Of a DNA stretch of 64,000 nt, positions 11,320-24,965 are shown piece by piece. A model generated the notes under the pieces. It was not told where the DNA came from and did not search any database. It saw only the letters and a program-made list of their open reading frames with translations. The stretch spans positions 1 through 64,000 of the forward strand of contig RBZT01000768.1 in assembly GCA_003693705.1 (NCBI GenBank). Reading direction: 5' to 3'. The position numbers were made by a program, and so were the translations under genes. Position 1 is the stretch's first letter, and each line of letters begins with the position of its first letter. This DNA comes from Polymyxa betae. Lineage: Eukaryota > Endomyxa > Phytomyxea > Plasmodiophorida > Plasmodiophoridae.

Positions 11320-14300
11320 CTATCTATCTTCGTTGGATGACGATGATAAGTAATCTGATTCTCCAGCTTGATTGTCAGCTGAATCAGCACCTACCACATT
11401 TATACGTGGAGCCGTCGAATACCCTGTTCGCTTTGTGAACGCGCTAGTCATTGCTTCAATGACGATATCGGGCATAACCCGGTCTTGCTTGAAGCGATGC
11501 CTGGAGAAGAGGTCGGCTAAAGGTCGACGTTGGAGAGCTTCGTCCACTAATTCCAAATAGTGTTGATTCTGACTCAAACTGAAGTATTGTCTGGCGTCCA
11601 GCAACATATCATGATCACGATCATCACCGAATCCATTATGACTTCCAATGATGAACCTTGCCCGAGCATCGAAGAAATGCATATCTGTGGCCTCAAGTAT
11701 AGAAACAGCCTTCTGTAGGAGATTGGTAGTAAACCGATCTGGCTGATCGGATTTCGTATCAACGAGTTCTAGACAACCAGCATATAGTTCTGCTATGCCT
11801 CGTGTATATTGATATCGGGATGAGAACTCACGTAGCTTCCTCACAACAACTGCCAGGTTGCGTTTAGCTTCCGATAAGTCTTCGTCTTCAGCCACAGGTA
11901 GAAAACGCCGTTTCTCTTCATTGCCTGATTTCCTGCTGGTTGGAGATACTGCCACTGAAGGCTGCTGCCTATTTACAAAATTCATTAATACATTGATGAT
12001 GCAGTCTTTCTCATGACTAACCTTGGACGACGTCGCGGATCGTCGATCAGGATTTCGACCAGATATTCAGCTACGAGAACGTGATCGAATAGGTCATACC
12101 AGGTTCGTAAATGTGATTCAGCAGAGTACTCCAAAAATAATGTCCCAAACCAAGCAGCAGCTTTGGATATTTGGCCCATTCTGAGAAAAACCAGAGAAAG
12201 TATAGCTTGACCAGCAATAGGAAGTTCATAATCAGTATGGTGGTTATCTAATAGTAACTCGGTGCACTTATCAAGTTGATGACGCTGTAATGCCATTAAT
12301 GCTTGCAATACAACAGCTTGATGACGTGATGCTTCTGTCAGTTGATGTTGATGACATATTCGTTCTAGCGTCGCCAACGAAGATTTTAACATTACCTGAT
12401 CTTCCTGAAGAATTGCCAAGAAAATCTGAGCATAAATTTAGAGATCGATTTGCTGGTTGATCGTGACAGACCTGAACCAAGAGCAGACGACGAGCTAATG
12501 TGGGATTTTCTGATAATATCCGGCTTAGGCTGCATGATCTCAACTTCGGTTCAGCAAGAGCGAACTTTCCTCTCACAATATCAATCACGGCAGATTGAAC
12601 AGTCACAACACCATATGGTCTGCAATGATCTATCAAAGCTTGCCCTAAATCCACCCAACCCTTCCATATAAAGAATTCACTGGCAACTGCACTGACTGTC
12701 GCCGTTAACACATCATCTTGTTCGCCCTCACAAAGATCCAATGCTCTTAGCGCGGCGTCCAATCCTTCGTCAAACATTCTCAGTTCAATGCACGCTTGAG
12801 CATACGCCAAATATAAGCGAGCAATAGTCGCTGACTTATTGAGGGTACTTAAGGGAACAGCTGTCTCAGTGCCAGGAACGATGTCTGGAGAAACCCTATT
12901 TAAGCTTTCTCTCCTGATGCCATTCCGGAATATAGACATAAGCCAATGTCGAATCTTATTAAGACCTGTTATCAGGCCATGACCAGTCGGCACAGGTTTG
13001 GCAATTTTTTTCAGCGCTAGTGTGACAGTCTCAATGGCGAGCGTATTCTGCTCGGTGATCAGTAGACATTCAGCCAACTCCAAATAGATAATTTCAATTC
13101 GAATGTGTGACCCATTGTTTTGTTGAGACGTCAGTGACGATCTTCGCTTGCTAATCAACGACCCAGATGATAAAGCTACACGATAAAACGTAATAGCCTG
13201 CAAACTCGTTAGATTGCACACCATGGTGAGGAATCAAGTCGAAACCTGATCAAGCTTTTGGCTTTTTCGGTACCGCCGAGCAGCTTTGACTTGATAATGC
13301 ATGCTTCGATCAAAATGTCGAGCCATTCTCCAATGACCAGCCAAAGCTTCATCATCATCTACATGAACTTGCTCTAATGCTTCTGCCACTAAACCATGAA
13401 GGCGTCGCTTGTATTCCATATCCAGGCTAGTGTAGATTTTCTGCTCAGTCTCCTCCGACCTAAACGCAAAGAGTAGTCCCTTTTTACGGCCTGAGCATCC
13501 ATGCGTTAGTCTGATGAAGCCAAACATGTTCTAACATAATTGCCTTCTGGCGATGGAAGCTGAACCAGTAATGATAGCTGGTTTGACAAAATTTGCAGCG
13601 CATCCATGAGCTCAGCTGGCGTCGTGGGCATATCAGAGCGCTGGGTCTGTAGTATTAATCAGCAATCAGCTTGACAATTTCTGTTACAGCGAATACCTCT
13701 CCTTTTTGAGATAAAGCATGTAATACAACCAATAGCAGATCCATATCGAATTTTGATCCAATCACAGAGCAGACAGCTAACACGGTTGATTGTGATTTTG
13801 TCAGCCCATCAGTGATAATCTGGTTAATGCGATCTCCTCTATAGAAGACTTAGATACAGAGCAGTGATGGCAAGTTTTAGATCCTACGATGATCGAGCAT
13901 TTGCTTCAGCTATCCTTCGACTTGCGTAGCACAGACGACTTGCACAAAAACAGAGGACGGCAAGATTAGACGAAGTAGTCATTTGAGCAGCTCGGAAAAC
14001 GAAATCAACGAATAGATGTGATGGAGTCATTCCACCAAGTCGTAAACATGCCAATAGAGCGACATCTTCGTGTGACATTTGAGGTAGATAAATCATTTCC
14101 CGTTCGAATTCATTATTGAACATAGACGTGCACTGCTCTGGTTTGGTTGAGCATGTCGCAATGACGATCAGGTTTTGAAGTTGGCCCAACATTTCGTCCA
14201 AACATCTCACGGATCTAGTGGGCAATTTAAGTGTTGTATCTGAAAAAACAGCAAATTGACATACAGTTCATCGATCATGTCAATGTCATCGATCATCATC

Positions 14301-16630
14301 ACAATTCGCTTACGATCATTCAGAGTCATTCCAATTAATACGGTCAAAATTTGTGCAATGTCTAAATTGGACTTCGGAGCAGCGGAAGACTGAGAGCGGC
14401 GATCAAGACCGAGATCGCATATGTGACCGATGTCACTTAGCAATTGTAAATAATTGGGTCCTAACTTCAAAATACATTGCACAAGTCTGGATCGAAATAC
14501 AGATAGAGATCCAAACTGATGCGTATAAACATATCGTAGGTACTGCCTAATAAGAACTTTGATGGTGTACCCAGGTTGGCAAGAGCGTTTTCGAGAACAA
14601 AAGAATGATGTCCTGCATATAACGTCAGACATTACATATACCATGAAGCTGACAGAGTTACAATGCGATATCTTGGCGCGTACACTGAATCTGTGAGTCA
14701 GAAACACGATGGATCTGGGACATTAACGAGGTTTTTCCAACACCATCGGCGGCTGCTATTAAGAATAGTTGTCCAGCATTACAGTATGTGTAGCTCTGAT
14801 CACGAATGATGGTTTCTTGTAGCATAGCACGTAACTGTATGCGGCCTGAAAGCAAGATACTAGTTCTAACTTGCAAGGGCATAGGGGATCTCAAAGATAG
14901 AAGAACGAAATGGTACCGAAGCAATCGAAGATTGTCACCAGAATTGAACTCAATCGTATTAATTTTCTGATCGAATGTCTCCTGAGTGACTTCATCAGTT
15001 ATAATCTGGTTTGTTGCTAACGAAACAGCAAGCAGAGCGGAATCAACAGCATCGCCAAGACTGTCAGCGTGTGATTAGATTGATAAATACATTCCACTTG
15101 GATCGCTCACTGACATGATTGGAATCGCTAGTGGGTCTATAAACCTGCAAGAGCATAATCCTGTCCCTATACCAACGCTGCATTCTGTTCCGAATTCTCC
15201 ACACATACGGGTCCGGATACGGAATGCGAATAAGAAAGCCAATGACGACCAGTCCAACTGAAAGGCAACCACCGCCATTAATCGCATTCCATTCGAGGAC
15301 ATAGAAGCAAAGACACAACTCGGCTCCGATAGCCGGATCGTTTGCATCTCGAATGCAAATGTTGACACCAGCAAGTGTGCCGTAACGGGATCCGTTGGGA
15401 TATCAACACGCACCGCAATCACAATCAATTCGTGAAGGTTTGCCGGATCTGAGATGTCCCCATGCCTGTGATGCTAATTGTCAGTAGCGGATTTTGCTGA
15501 ATCTCAGCTAGCCTTGCCTTTGTTTGGAGAATTTATGTTTGATCAACTGATCATCTTCATAAAAAATGTGATGTTGACGACCAAGTCTAATGACCTGGTC
15601 CATAACACGCTGCTGCTGGATTTCCACACTGCTGGCGAATGATTGCAGTATGGCACATCGTTTATCGTCAAACTCTTGTTTGACGACCACTTTTCCAGAT
15701 ATTCGTAATAGTTTGAGCAAGTTCTTATGCACAATGATCTGCCCAGAATCTGCAATGGGCTCAATTCGGAATGCCTAGAACCACGGTCAGAATAAGATCA
15801 TTATATTCAGGTACGACTACCTCTGATACAGCTGGACCAATACAAACATATCCTCGGGCACAATCTGGCCCGACTGTATCTAGCAAAATGCAATCGTCGC
15901 ACGACAAACAGAATTTGCATTGGAAAAGTTCTCCTAATCCTTGATCGATTAGTTGTTTTTTCATTTGGAATGCACAATTGACAGCCTAGTGATATAAGTA
16001 TGGACAAGGTACATGGGGGCGAATATTACCTGTGCACAAATCACCGATTGATTGAACGTTGGTGTCATGTCCCATATCATGACGAAACGGTTAAACGACA
16101 AATCCAGCAGAGCTCCTTGATGATGTTGGGCACATCTGAAAAAGGTTGAAAATAAATTTTGAAGTTGACTTGTGTCTTGAGTAATATTGCTTATCGAAAT
16201 GTTCAAAATAACGCCCCTTTGTTGATGATCAGTCGAAAGCAGAGATATGTTATCAAACAGGAAATACGTACAACAGTAGGGTTGACTGGCCATAAAGATG
16301 GTCTCTCTGATCTAAGCTGGTTGTGCATATAGCTCCAAATACGACAGGACGTGGTAATATTGCAGCATAATCACGATCAACTTCACTGACTGACTCAGCA
16401 TCGGATCCGGAAAATAGCCCAGAACGTAAATCACGGAATGCATCATAGATCCCGCTGCGATTCTGCCGAATTGCTTGTATACGGTGAGATTCGGCATTAT
16501 CGCGTCCTTTGCAACATGACAGATCCCATTCGTCCAGCAGTGTTTCATCAGCACCAGGATCATTCCCGCCACTTTTGCCATCATACACGCGAATGTCCTG
16601 TTTATCAGTATCGGCCATCTTCTCAAATCC
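11320..16630 (-). other. Module 3: two degenerate cyclase domains, ATPase 3, TPR array
   Basis: The first cyclase-like region reads GVILNISISNITQDTSQLQN and GALLDLSFNRFVMIWDM, where the metal-binding Asp of SDISGF and the GGDxxKFxGDA loop are lost. The second reads LIVIAVRVDIP, CGEFGTECSVGIGTG and SLGDAVDSALLAVSLAT, keeping only the fold-defining GxGxTG and GDAV echoes. These are probably pseudo-cyclase domains. ATPase 3 follows with Walker A LIAAADGVGKTSLMSQIH (about 14700-14760), KRIVMMIDDIDMIDEL as Walker B, and TPR helices down to the Ser-rich C-terminus (DYLSSSSNEDR). One intron here, near 15500, appears to be GC-AG. Exon joins between 14.7 and 13.2 kb were not fully traced. Confidence 0.55.
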
Positions 16631-19600
16631 CTAAACAGGAATTCCCAATAACTAGGTAGAACTGTCGACTAAACAGTGATTACATGTGACTCTTCAGTTA
16701 AAGGTAATGAGCACAATCTAGTCGTGGAAAGCATGGAAGAACTTTTCATGTTAACCTCTTCAAAAATAGGTACCGGGTTAAAAGTGTTCATATCTGGAAC
16801 ATCATCGTCCGGCTGCATTACTTTTTCCATAATAGCTGAAATGGTATTCTGCTGAATAAACGTGATGCGACTGTGGATGAAACGGCCAATGTTCAAGAGA
16901 TGTGTAGCATGACGAGATAAGGACTCGTTGTCTTGACGAAATTCGTCGAGATCAGCACTGCCCCCGGAATGATCACCAGGTAATGTCTCAGGGCTCGCAT
17001 GAAGCTGCAGATCGTTGAACTTGTTCCGAATGTAATCCTGATGACACCGAGCGCCAGTTTCAACAAACAGGCGAAATGCTTTTCTTGCATGTTCCCTCGC
17101 ATGCTTCCTGTTCTGGTCTTTATCCTCATAGATTTCAGCCATAAACATATGCGACAGAGCTTCAACAGAAGGTATTGCATACTGTGCAGCCGATCTTTGT
17201 GCTAACTGTAATAGATTAAGGACATCGATCGATTTCGATGATTTACAAGATAATAATGCAGCGTGCCATAGCAAAAAGTAAGTCCCTAATGACTGATCAG
17301 TGGATGAGCGAGAACTGGAGCAGGGATTTACTTGCGAACGTAATTGTTTCCGAGACCTTGTAAAGTAGTTGAACAGCTCCTTCAGCTTGAGCTATCACCG
17401 ATCTTCGTTGAATACCAAACATTTCTTCCAGTCCACTTCCTGAACTTGTTCTAAACTGCCGCAGAATGAAGACCAAGATTTCAGCTGCAATTGGAGCCGC
17501 AATCATAAGGGATAGGTCAACTCGAACACAAGCCTTCCGTAGATTCACAGCTGCCTAAATGAAAATCATTATTTATATAAAGCAATTGCACCAATCCGAC
17601 ATGATAGGCAGATGCAAAGTCACCGGTTTTATAGCGTAATACTGCTTCGACGCTAGAGTAAAAAGCCTGATTTGACGAATCTAGGCCAGAAGCAGGTTTG
17701 AGGAGTAGTAAACGCTCAATGTCTGCTACAAATGCGATAGCAGGATTCATCTGTGAGCACATAAGCTGATGAAGCGCAATCAGAAGACTGCAGTTTAGAG
17801 CTGTAGATGGATGGAAAAAAGCAATGGGCTTAGCCAACTGCTCCGCCCTATTGAACGCTTCCACTGATGGCTGCACTCTTCCAGAAATATAATGCACAAC
17901 ACCAAGACGCTGTAATGAGACGACAGACGCCTGCACATCATACAGGATCTCATCATATAGCTGCAGAGCACTCGATGCAAAATTGATCGATGATCGCCAA
18001 TACCCGCAAACACCTGCTGACTGACCCAATAAATTATAACATAAAGCCATTGTTCTTATCTCATCGGACCGCCTTATCCAATATCGAATTCGGTAAACGA
18101 TCAAATCTAAAAAGGCATTGTTCGTTAGAAGAGCACGATCGCATAGCACTTTGAGAAGCCAACAGTATCGACGTGCAGATACATCAGCAGATGATGAATC
18201 GCGCATCGTCAGAGCCTGTAATATTGCCCAATGTGCTGCCTCAGAATCACCTAACCGAAGCTCGACGTAAGACAAAGTCTCATATAATGCTGCTTGAGTA
18301 ATCTGATCTTGACTGGGAGGAGGTCGTTTCCGAATGCTCTGGCATGACATTAGCGCAATCTGCGCCCAGTATATACTGGCAGCGATGCTCGTGCGAGGTC
18401 GAATGTTTGCACCGATGTAGTCCTAGGGAGCATTTGAGGAAGATGTACCGAAAACAGAGTCCAATTGAAAAATACCAGTGCTCGAAGTATAATTGGTTTG
18501 GCAGATTCCGGATCTTGATTGTATAAGTGCAACCAAGCAATGTTAAGCCAATTGCCTGCGGTTACAATTTGGTGGTTGTAAGTTGGCGCCTTTTGATCTA
18601 GATCGATGCAGCGATAGAATAACTCTATAGCGTCGTTGATCATAAACAAGAACGAAAACTGAGTTGCGGCAAGTCCATTGAACTTGCGATCTAAGGCCGT
18701 CTGATTGGTTTGACTGTAATGACGACCAATTAGCGGTAGGACATAAGCATTATTACTGGATCCGCCTTCATAGTATTCGGCTAAATCAACATGAAACTTG
18801 TTGCGAGATTCACGATCCAATGTTGAATATACATCGCGTTGGATTGATGAATGTGGGAAGGAAATTCGAGGCGATGACGTTCTCATATGAGCTAATAACA
18901 ACCAGCCTCGGTTCTTGAGAACCATTAGATCAGATTTGAATTCGTCGATATCCTTATGCTGATCGCCCAGGGAGCGCAGGATATTGAATGGAAAAGAGAC
19001 ACCAATCACACTTGCTAGCCTTAACAAATTTTGTTGGGGCTTGGTCAGGCGATTCATTCGCTTTTTGACAAGATCAACCGAAGATCCAGAGATTGCGAAC
19101 AGAGCATCAACTGGTTCAACAACCAAATCAGCAATTGATTGCGATGTTACTTGAATTAATCGATCTTCTTGTAAGCAGAGGAGCACATCGGTTAGCCTTA
19201 ATGGGCTTCCTCCTGATTTTTTAATTAACAAAATCTCAAGCCCGCTCCTGATTTTTATTGCTGACAGCAGGCGACATGACAATCTTAGAACGTCAGATCG
19301 TTCCAATGGAGGGACATGAATCCAATGAGTCGACGCTGATAAGAGATGCCGAACTTCTGAATGTTCTTCAATGTACTTCTCTGCGGTGGGATCGTCGATC
19401 TGTAAAGTTCCTAATATGAAGACCCCAATATCGGGTGATGAAGCATATGAACTTAGAACGTGCCAGGTTCCGGTATCAAGCCATTGAATGTCTTCGATGA
19501 GTAAACAAATGTTGAATTCGCCGGCAATTGTCCTTAAAAGGTCACTGAAAATAATCGCCAGAATTTGGGCCCGAGACAGTTCTGATAACAGGCCTAGCAT

Positions 19601-22600
19601 TGCGTCAGATAATCCCTCAGAACCGAATATCATATGTGTGATCGCTTTTCGAAACGGGAGATATTTAGGCAGCCGATTGAAAAGCATTTCCATGACGGCA
19701 CTGACAGAAGTAATGCCTAGACATTTGCCATATTCTGAGATCATTTTTCGAAGGACGCGAATGACCGGCAAGTAAATTTGCTGTTTGTAACTCGATTCAC
19801 CATACATAGTAAATGCTTTTACATTTTGGTTTTGATCAGTAACAATCCTTAGAAATCTCTTAGCTATAGCCTGATGTGAGCACTTAGCTTAACCACAATA
19901 GCATACTTATTCGGACCATACCGATTTCCCGAATCCACTGGATCCATACAGAATTACTGGACTAATTGACGATGGTGACTGTTGTTGATAAAGCGCTGTC
20001 AATGTTTGCAGTTGATGGTCACGACCAACTAGAATCTCAGAAGTATCTAAGCCAGATAACAAGATCTCGTTTTCTCCGCCATAGCCTTCGTCAATTATGT
20101 CTGATATTGGCATCTGGTTAGACTGTCGATAGCCTTGAAGACGCAGGTCTCGGGTGGCGCTTGCAGATAAATCTGTTGGATCGCGTTGTATCTGGCTATC
20201 TGTTAGAATGTTATGTCCTTTGACCATGGGTATTAGTATTAAGCAAAAGTCATATTGCCGTGCTAAAGATGCACTTTTTGCCAGATGCTGTGCTCGAAGC
20301 CCGGAATCTACGACGCCATCGTTCCATAAACCAGATCCATCAATCTGTCCCATTGTTCCAAGCAAACGATGCGCCAAAGCCATATCGTAAATTAAATTTA
20401 GTTGATTAGCTAAGTCTAGCGCTTGAAGCCATTTGTTTGTAGCTTTCCAGATCGATGATCGATTTACGAAAACATCAAACATGCCTTGGACTAGAAGTGC
20501 TCGAGGTCTACCGACTGGGACCCTTTTAGCAAACTTTTTCAGAGCTCGCAGGCTCGCATTAGCCATACTCAATACTTGACGACGTTCAGTATCAATGGTC
20601 GCATCATGTAAGTCCTTATACCGAAGTATAGCCAGCTGACAAGTCCAAGCTAGAATATTAGTCAAATCATATGAGGCTGCTGAAGCTAAAGGCAAAGCAG
20701 TGTCCATAAATGCGAGAGATTGCTCTGGACGATCTTGATAATAATCGTAAATCATACGACAGACTGAATATTGGAGTGCAGATTTCGGGTCATCTTGTGG
20801 ATTTGGGCGTGTTAGTGCTTGAATCAATTGCCCAGCAGCTGCTATATTCCCAGTTATCAAATGATACATGGACCTTAATATCAGCATACGACTTCGTCCC
20901 CAATCGTATTCACAGAATTTAGCGATCCGTTCCATACTTTGGAGAACGTCTTCGACCTCTCCGACGTCCAAGAAAGCTAAAGACATCGAAGCCAGTTCGT
21001 CAAGAGTCCGAACCAGATGATGGGGCGAATTTGCAGACGTAAACTTGTCACTTGCCAACTTGAGGAATTGTCGTCCTTTAGCTGCATCTGCGAATATAGC
21101 ACAGGCAACCTGGGCTAATTTGATATATATTGATCCTTTGGTGAAGGGGGAGAATGGCTTCGCGTTAACACTTGAAAACAAATAATCACGTTCTGTATCA
21201 AACGTAATGACCTTATAGAGATTAGAAACGGTCATTAATTTGCCAACCGATAATGCCCCCATCATATAATTGGTCATTGCTTGGATTTTCTGTTCCATAG
21301 ACTTGGCAGCATCAGAGGTGATCAAGGCCCGAGTAGCGGATCTCATCGCCAGCACTCCATTTCCTAATTCAATTGCTATATTGCTTTCCATATTAAGAGA
21401 CTTGGCTCGCTCTAGAAGCAGCTGTCGTGTGAATAGCCCAGGTAGAACTGGACGGCATGGACCAGCAAGAGAAGAGGATAAGGCCAGGGCAACACGAGCC
21501 TTGCTGATAAGAGCTATCTTAGATTGCGAGGTGACATGGCTGTCAATATTCAATAAAGAATCCTCGATCAAAGTTAAACAGCGCGCCATTTCATGGTTCT
21601 CAAACAAATATTTTGCTGATGATCGCTGCAGTTTTGCAATTTCAAGCCTATCGTTTGGTGTATATTGCTCCAATAAAGACAGGGCTTTGAATGAATACGA
21701 AGCAGCTCCATTGAAGTCTCCAAGAGAGAAAGCTGCATCACCAGCTAACCGATAGTATCTGTGAGATAATAATTGAGTTGAAACTTGTAGAATCATCCAA
21801 TAATGTTAGTTACTTGATGGCATTAGCCAATTGCCCAGCACACTGATAGTGATGAGCTAGTTCAGCAGATGTGAGGGGAATTGCTTCAAGATGTCCAAGC
21901 AGAAGTCGGTCTTGCTGAAGGCGCTCTAACTGATCAACAATTAAATTATGGTATATGCTGGAATCGGATTTTGACAGAAGCCCATAAACCGTTTTCTGCA
22001 TCAAAGGCTGGCGAAATGCATATGTCGTAACCGGAAGTGTTGCAGTCGTTACGATGACGTCTTTCGATTCAAGATTGACCAAATTCTCCATTAATCTTTC
22101 ATTGTTATATGGAGATATGGCTTGTAGTAGATCGAGAGCAAATGTCACACCAATAACACTAGCACACTTCAAGATCTCTTGCTCAGACGGTGACAGTCGA
22201 TCAATATGGCTAGTAATGTTCTGCTCAAACATATGTTGAACGATCTCCATAGCTGTTTGCGAGAACTGTTCTGATGAAATCTTGGCTTCTGATAAGCCGG
22301 TAGCCAGATCCATTATTAATTCTGGGCTCCCTTCACTTGTCTTATGCACAGTATCAAGTACAATATCCGGAAGGTTAGTCAAGTGAAGCCGAAGACAAAG
22401 AAGCGCTTCAGTATCTCGACGTGACAAAGGCCCCAGTTTAACATGTTGAAAATATGACAGTTTACGTAGTTGGAAATCCAGCGTTGACATTTGACTTGAT
22501 ACAGATATGGGTCTAGAGGTCAGAAAAATCACCATATTTCGTGGAATGTTGCGACACAAATGACTCAGATATATCCCTGATGTAATATCGAGGTCACGAA

Positions 22601-24965
22601 CATTCTCTAATACGAGGCAGATCGAGCCACATATCTCAATCGCTGCTCGGTATAATTGAAGAAAGGCACGGATGTGTTTTTTTAAAGAGTCAGAAATTGT
22701 CGAGAGCTCTTCGATTTCACTTGAACCGGATTTCGATGAATTCCTTGAGTAATATGGCTTGCTGGATGCTATCGAGATCAAAGTCTCAACAGTTTCCTGG
22801 CTGAGATGGAGTTTGGCAGATACATTATTAAGCATCTCATGAAGAGAAGTGGCAGAATCAGGGTTGCCAGGACATAATAATGAAACAAAGCGCTGGAGTA
22901 CCGAGTTCCATAATACAACGTCAGCATTATCAGATATTCGACTACCTGCGAAATATAACGTAGTGAATTCATATTCTTGAGCAATCTCCCAGATAGACTG
23001 AACTAGTCGAGTCTTTCCCATACCGCTATCCGCTTCAATAAGCATAATCGTCTTGCATGATTTCAGCTTGTCAGATAGATCACTACGTGGTCCTAACTTG
23101 ATTCCTTCAAACATACTTCTAGCTAACTGCAGCTCAACAGAGCGACCCAGCATCAATGTTGCTGGCAGATGCAGTGTCTGCTCTGCAGAACCGCTTCCAG
23201 CAGCCGGATGGTAAACCTGGACGATACCAAGACGGCCTTTCACCTTGATCGGGGCCATTTTCGCGAATTCAATATTGAGTGAATGTCCTCCTCGAAGCAA
23301 AGCGGCCCTTTGTGTTTCGCCATCGCATAATAATCCATTATGCGACGCCACCATCAGACGAGCACTCAGATTAACGATATCGCCAACGATAGCATATTCA
23401 CATCTGATTTCATCTCCAACAGATCCGCAAAAAGCGCCACCAGTAGTAACTCCAATTCCCTGTATCACTCCAATGAGATTGATTCTCCTGAAGCAAGCGT
23501 AAATTACCGTTCTCATTCCAATCTCTAACAGCAGGCCCTGTATAGTAAGCGATGCTTGAACTGCTCGTATGGCATCGTCATCGTGAGAATTATACGGCAA
23601 ACCAAAGGCAGCAATAGCAACTGTTCCTTTGTCATCTTGAATCAACTGGCGTAACGTTCCATCGAACCGATGTAAAGCCTGTTGGATAAGCCGGAAAGCG
23701 CTCTGATTTGCTTGAATCTGCTGATCCGTATCATAATGGAAATCAGGAAGATTGATAAACACCATGGTGACTTGGCGCCTCTCACCAATAAGACCTTGTT
23801 TACCAGCATTGATTGCTAATGTCACAGATCGTGGCAAATAGCATGCTAAAGCCGATTCCACTGATTTGCAGATTTTAGTTTGTGACAAGAAATGCATCAA
23901 ATCCGGCATTGGATCGATGGACATAGGAAGGCTGTCAGCATTAATCGACTCCAAAAGAAACAGGTCATCATCCCGTTGGCGTACTTGACAAAATCCTTTA
24001 ATGAGTTCGAAAACTGATGACTGAATAACAACTTCACCACGAACAGCTGCCTCTAACGCTCTTCCCATTTCGAATATCGGCTGTCCAGCAAACATATACT
24101 CCCAGCGATTTTCAAATCCACCGAAGTGAAGTTCATGTAGCATGCCAGCCGATAGCCCAGAATGTAGCTCCAGATTAATGTTCATTTTCTGAAGGAGCTT
24201 CATACCAGTCTGCATTTCCAAGGCTGCTTTCGCAGCGCTCATTCCACATTTGGTCAGGTCATCCGGATTAGAGCCTGAAGGTCTGAACACCGATAAAAGT
24301 GCATCCCCAGCGAATTTTGTTACGTCTCCTCCGTTTCTCAGAATGGTATCGATAAACATAGAAAACACCTTATTCAGAATGGTTGCTAATCTCTCTCCGC
24401 CCATCTTCTGCAATGAATCTGCGTACTGCACGTTGCCCTGTTCTTTAGAAAGAGGATTTTTAGGCTGCTTAGCCAGATCAGCAGCTAATTGTGTGAAGCC
24501 AGAAATGTCTGACAGCAACACGACTCCAAAAAACTGAGACCGAACAGCGTCAGCGCTAGAGGCACTTCCCGCAGCATGACGTCCAGATAGTAAGATCGGT
24601 AAAGCAACAGCCCTGGGAACGTACCGACAAAGCACCTGAAATCGATGCAGTTGCTCTTCAGGTTTGTATCTATTTTTGAAACCTTCGTTCTTCCAGCGTT
24701 CGATTAACTCCAAGGCATTTCCTTTTAATGTAGGCGCGGAATCAATGGAGGGTATCTCGGCAGCTTTACGAGAAGAAGAATTTCGATCAAGTGACCGCGG
24801 TTTTATACTGGCTTTTCGACAAAGGCTATTTGAAATTGAGCCAGCAGATATAGCGACGCTGCTGGCTTGGCGAATGCTAATGCGGCGACGAGCTGTGACA
24901 GAAGGTGCTGCCTGCCCAGGGCAAGAAAGAGAAATAGAAGGTCTGCCACGAGCATTGCTGTCCAT
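11320..24965 (-). CDS. Giant soluble-adenylyl-cyclase-like multi-module locus
   Basis: A run of minus-strand exons from ATG 24965 to a stop at 11320, with about 18 short introns, is compatible with one protein of roughly 4,200 aa; human ADCY10 is 1,610 aa. The order I see is cyclase C1, cyclase C2, P-loop ATPase 1, TPR, P-loop ATPase 2, TPR, two degenerate cyclase domains, P-loop ATPase 3, TPR. The class III cyclase head of such proteins makes cAMP and is bicarbonate/calcium-regulated in animals. Traced introns include 23507-23460 (48 bases, in frame inside C2), 18376-18339, 17591-17555 and 16683-16631. The last one joins what would otherwise be a stop at 16669 to a new ATG at 16618. If that 53-base intron is not spliced, there are two genes (24965-16669 and 16618-11320) 50 bases apart. 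The fused model keeps phase exactly. The soluble cyclase call is firm; single-gene status is moderate. Confidence 0.65.
16684..20060 (-). other. Module 2: second P-loop ATPase and TPR array
   Basis: Begins near SEILVGRDHQLQTLTALY, the usual start of this ATPase family, with Walker A LYGSSGFGKS at about 19925-19945, directly interrupted by an intron. The ATPase continues from 19845 (FNICLLIEDIQWLDTGTW as Walker B, LRLASVIGVSFPFNILRS as the winged-helix segment), then TPR helices to 16684. No cyclase domain precedes this ATPase, so the unit looks like an internal duplication of the ATPase/TPR half of a soluble cyclase. Introns at 18376-18339 (38 bases) and 17591-17555 (37 bases) are the shortest traced in this gene. 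Confidence 0.6.
19908..24965 (-). other. Module 1: tandem cyclase domains, ATPase 1, TPR array
   Basis: After a Ser/Arg-rich N-terminus, C1 reads VVLLSDISGFTQLAADLAKQ and later GGDVTKFAGDALLSVF, keeping both metal-binding Asp residues and the Lys seen in sAC C1. C2 reads TMVFINLPDF, VAIAAFGLPYNSHDDDA and, once the 48-base intron is removed, GIGVTTGGAFCGSVGDEIRC followed by EYAIVGDIVNLSARL, as in sAC C2. So cyclase activity is plausible. ATPase 1 has LGRSVELQLARSMFEG and Walker A EADSGMGKTRL (about 23010-23040), then ICLVLENVRDLD as Walker B and ECASVIGVTFAL-like winged-helix sequence (KCASVIGVTFAL). From about 21800 the chain is TPR-like helices (YYRLAGDAAFSLGDFNGAAS). Confidence 0.7.
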
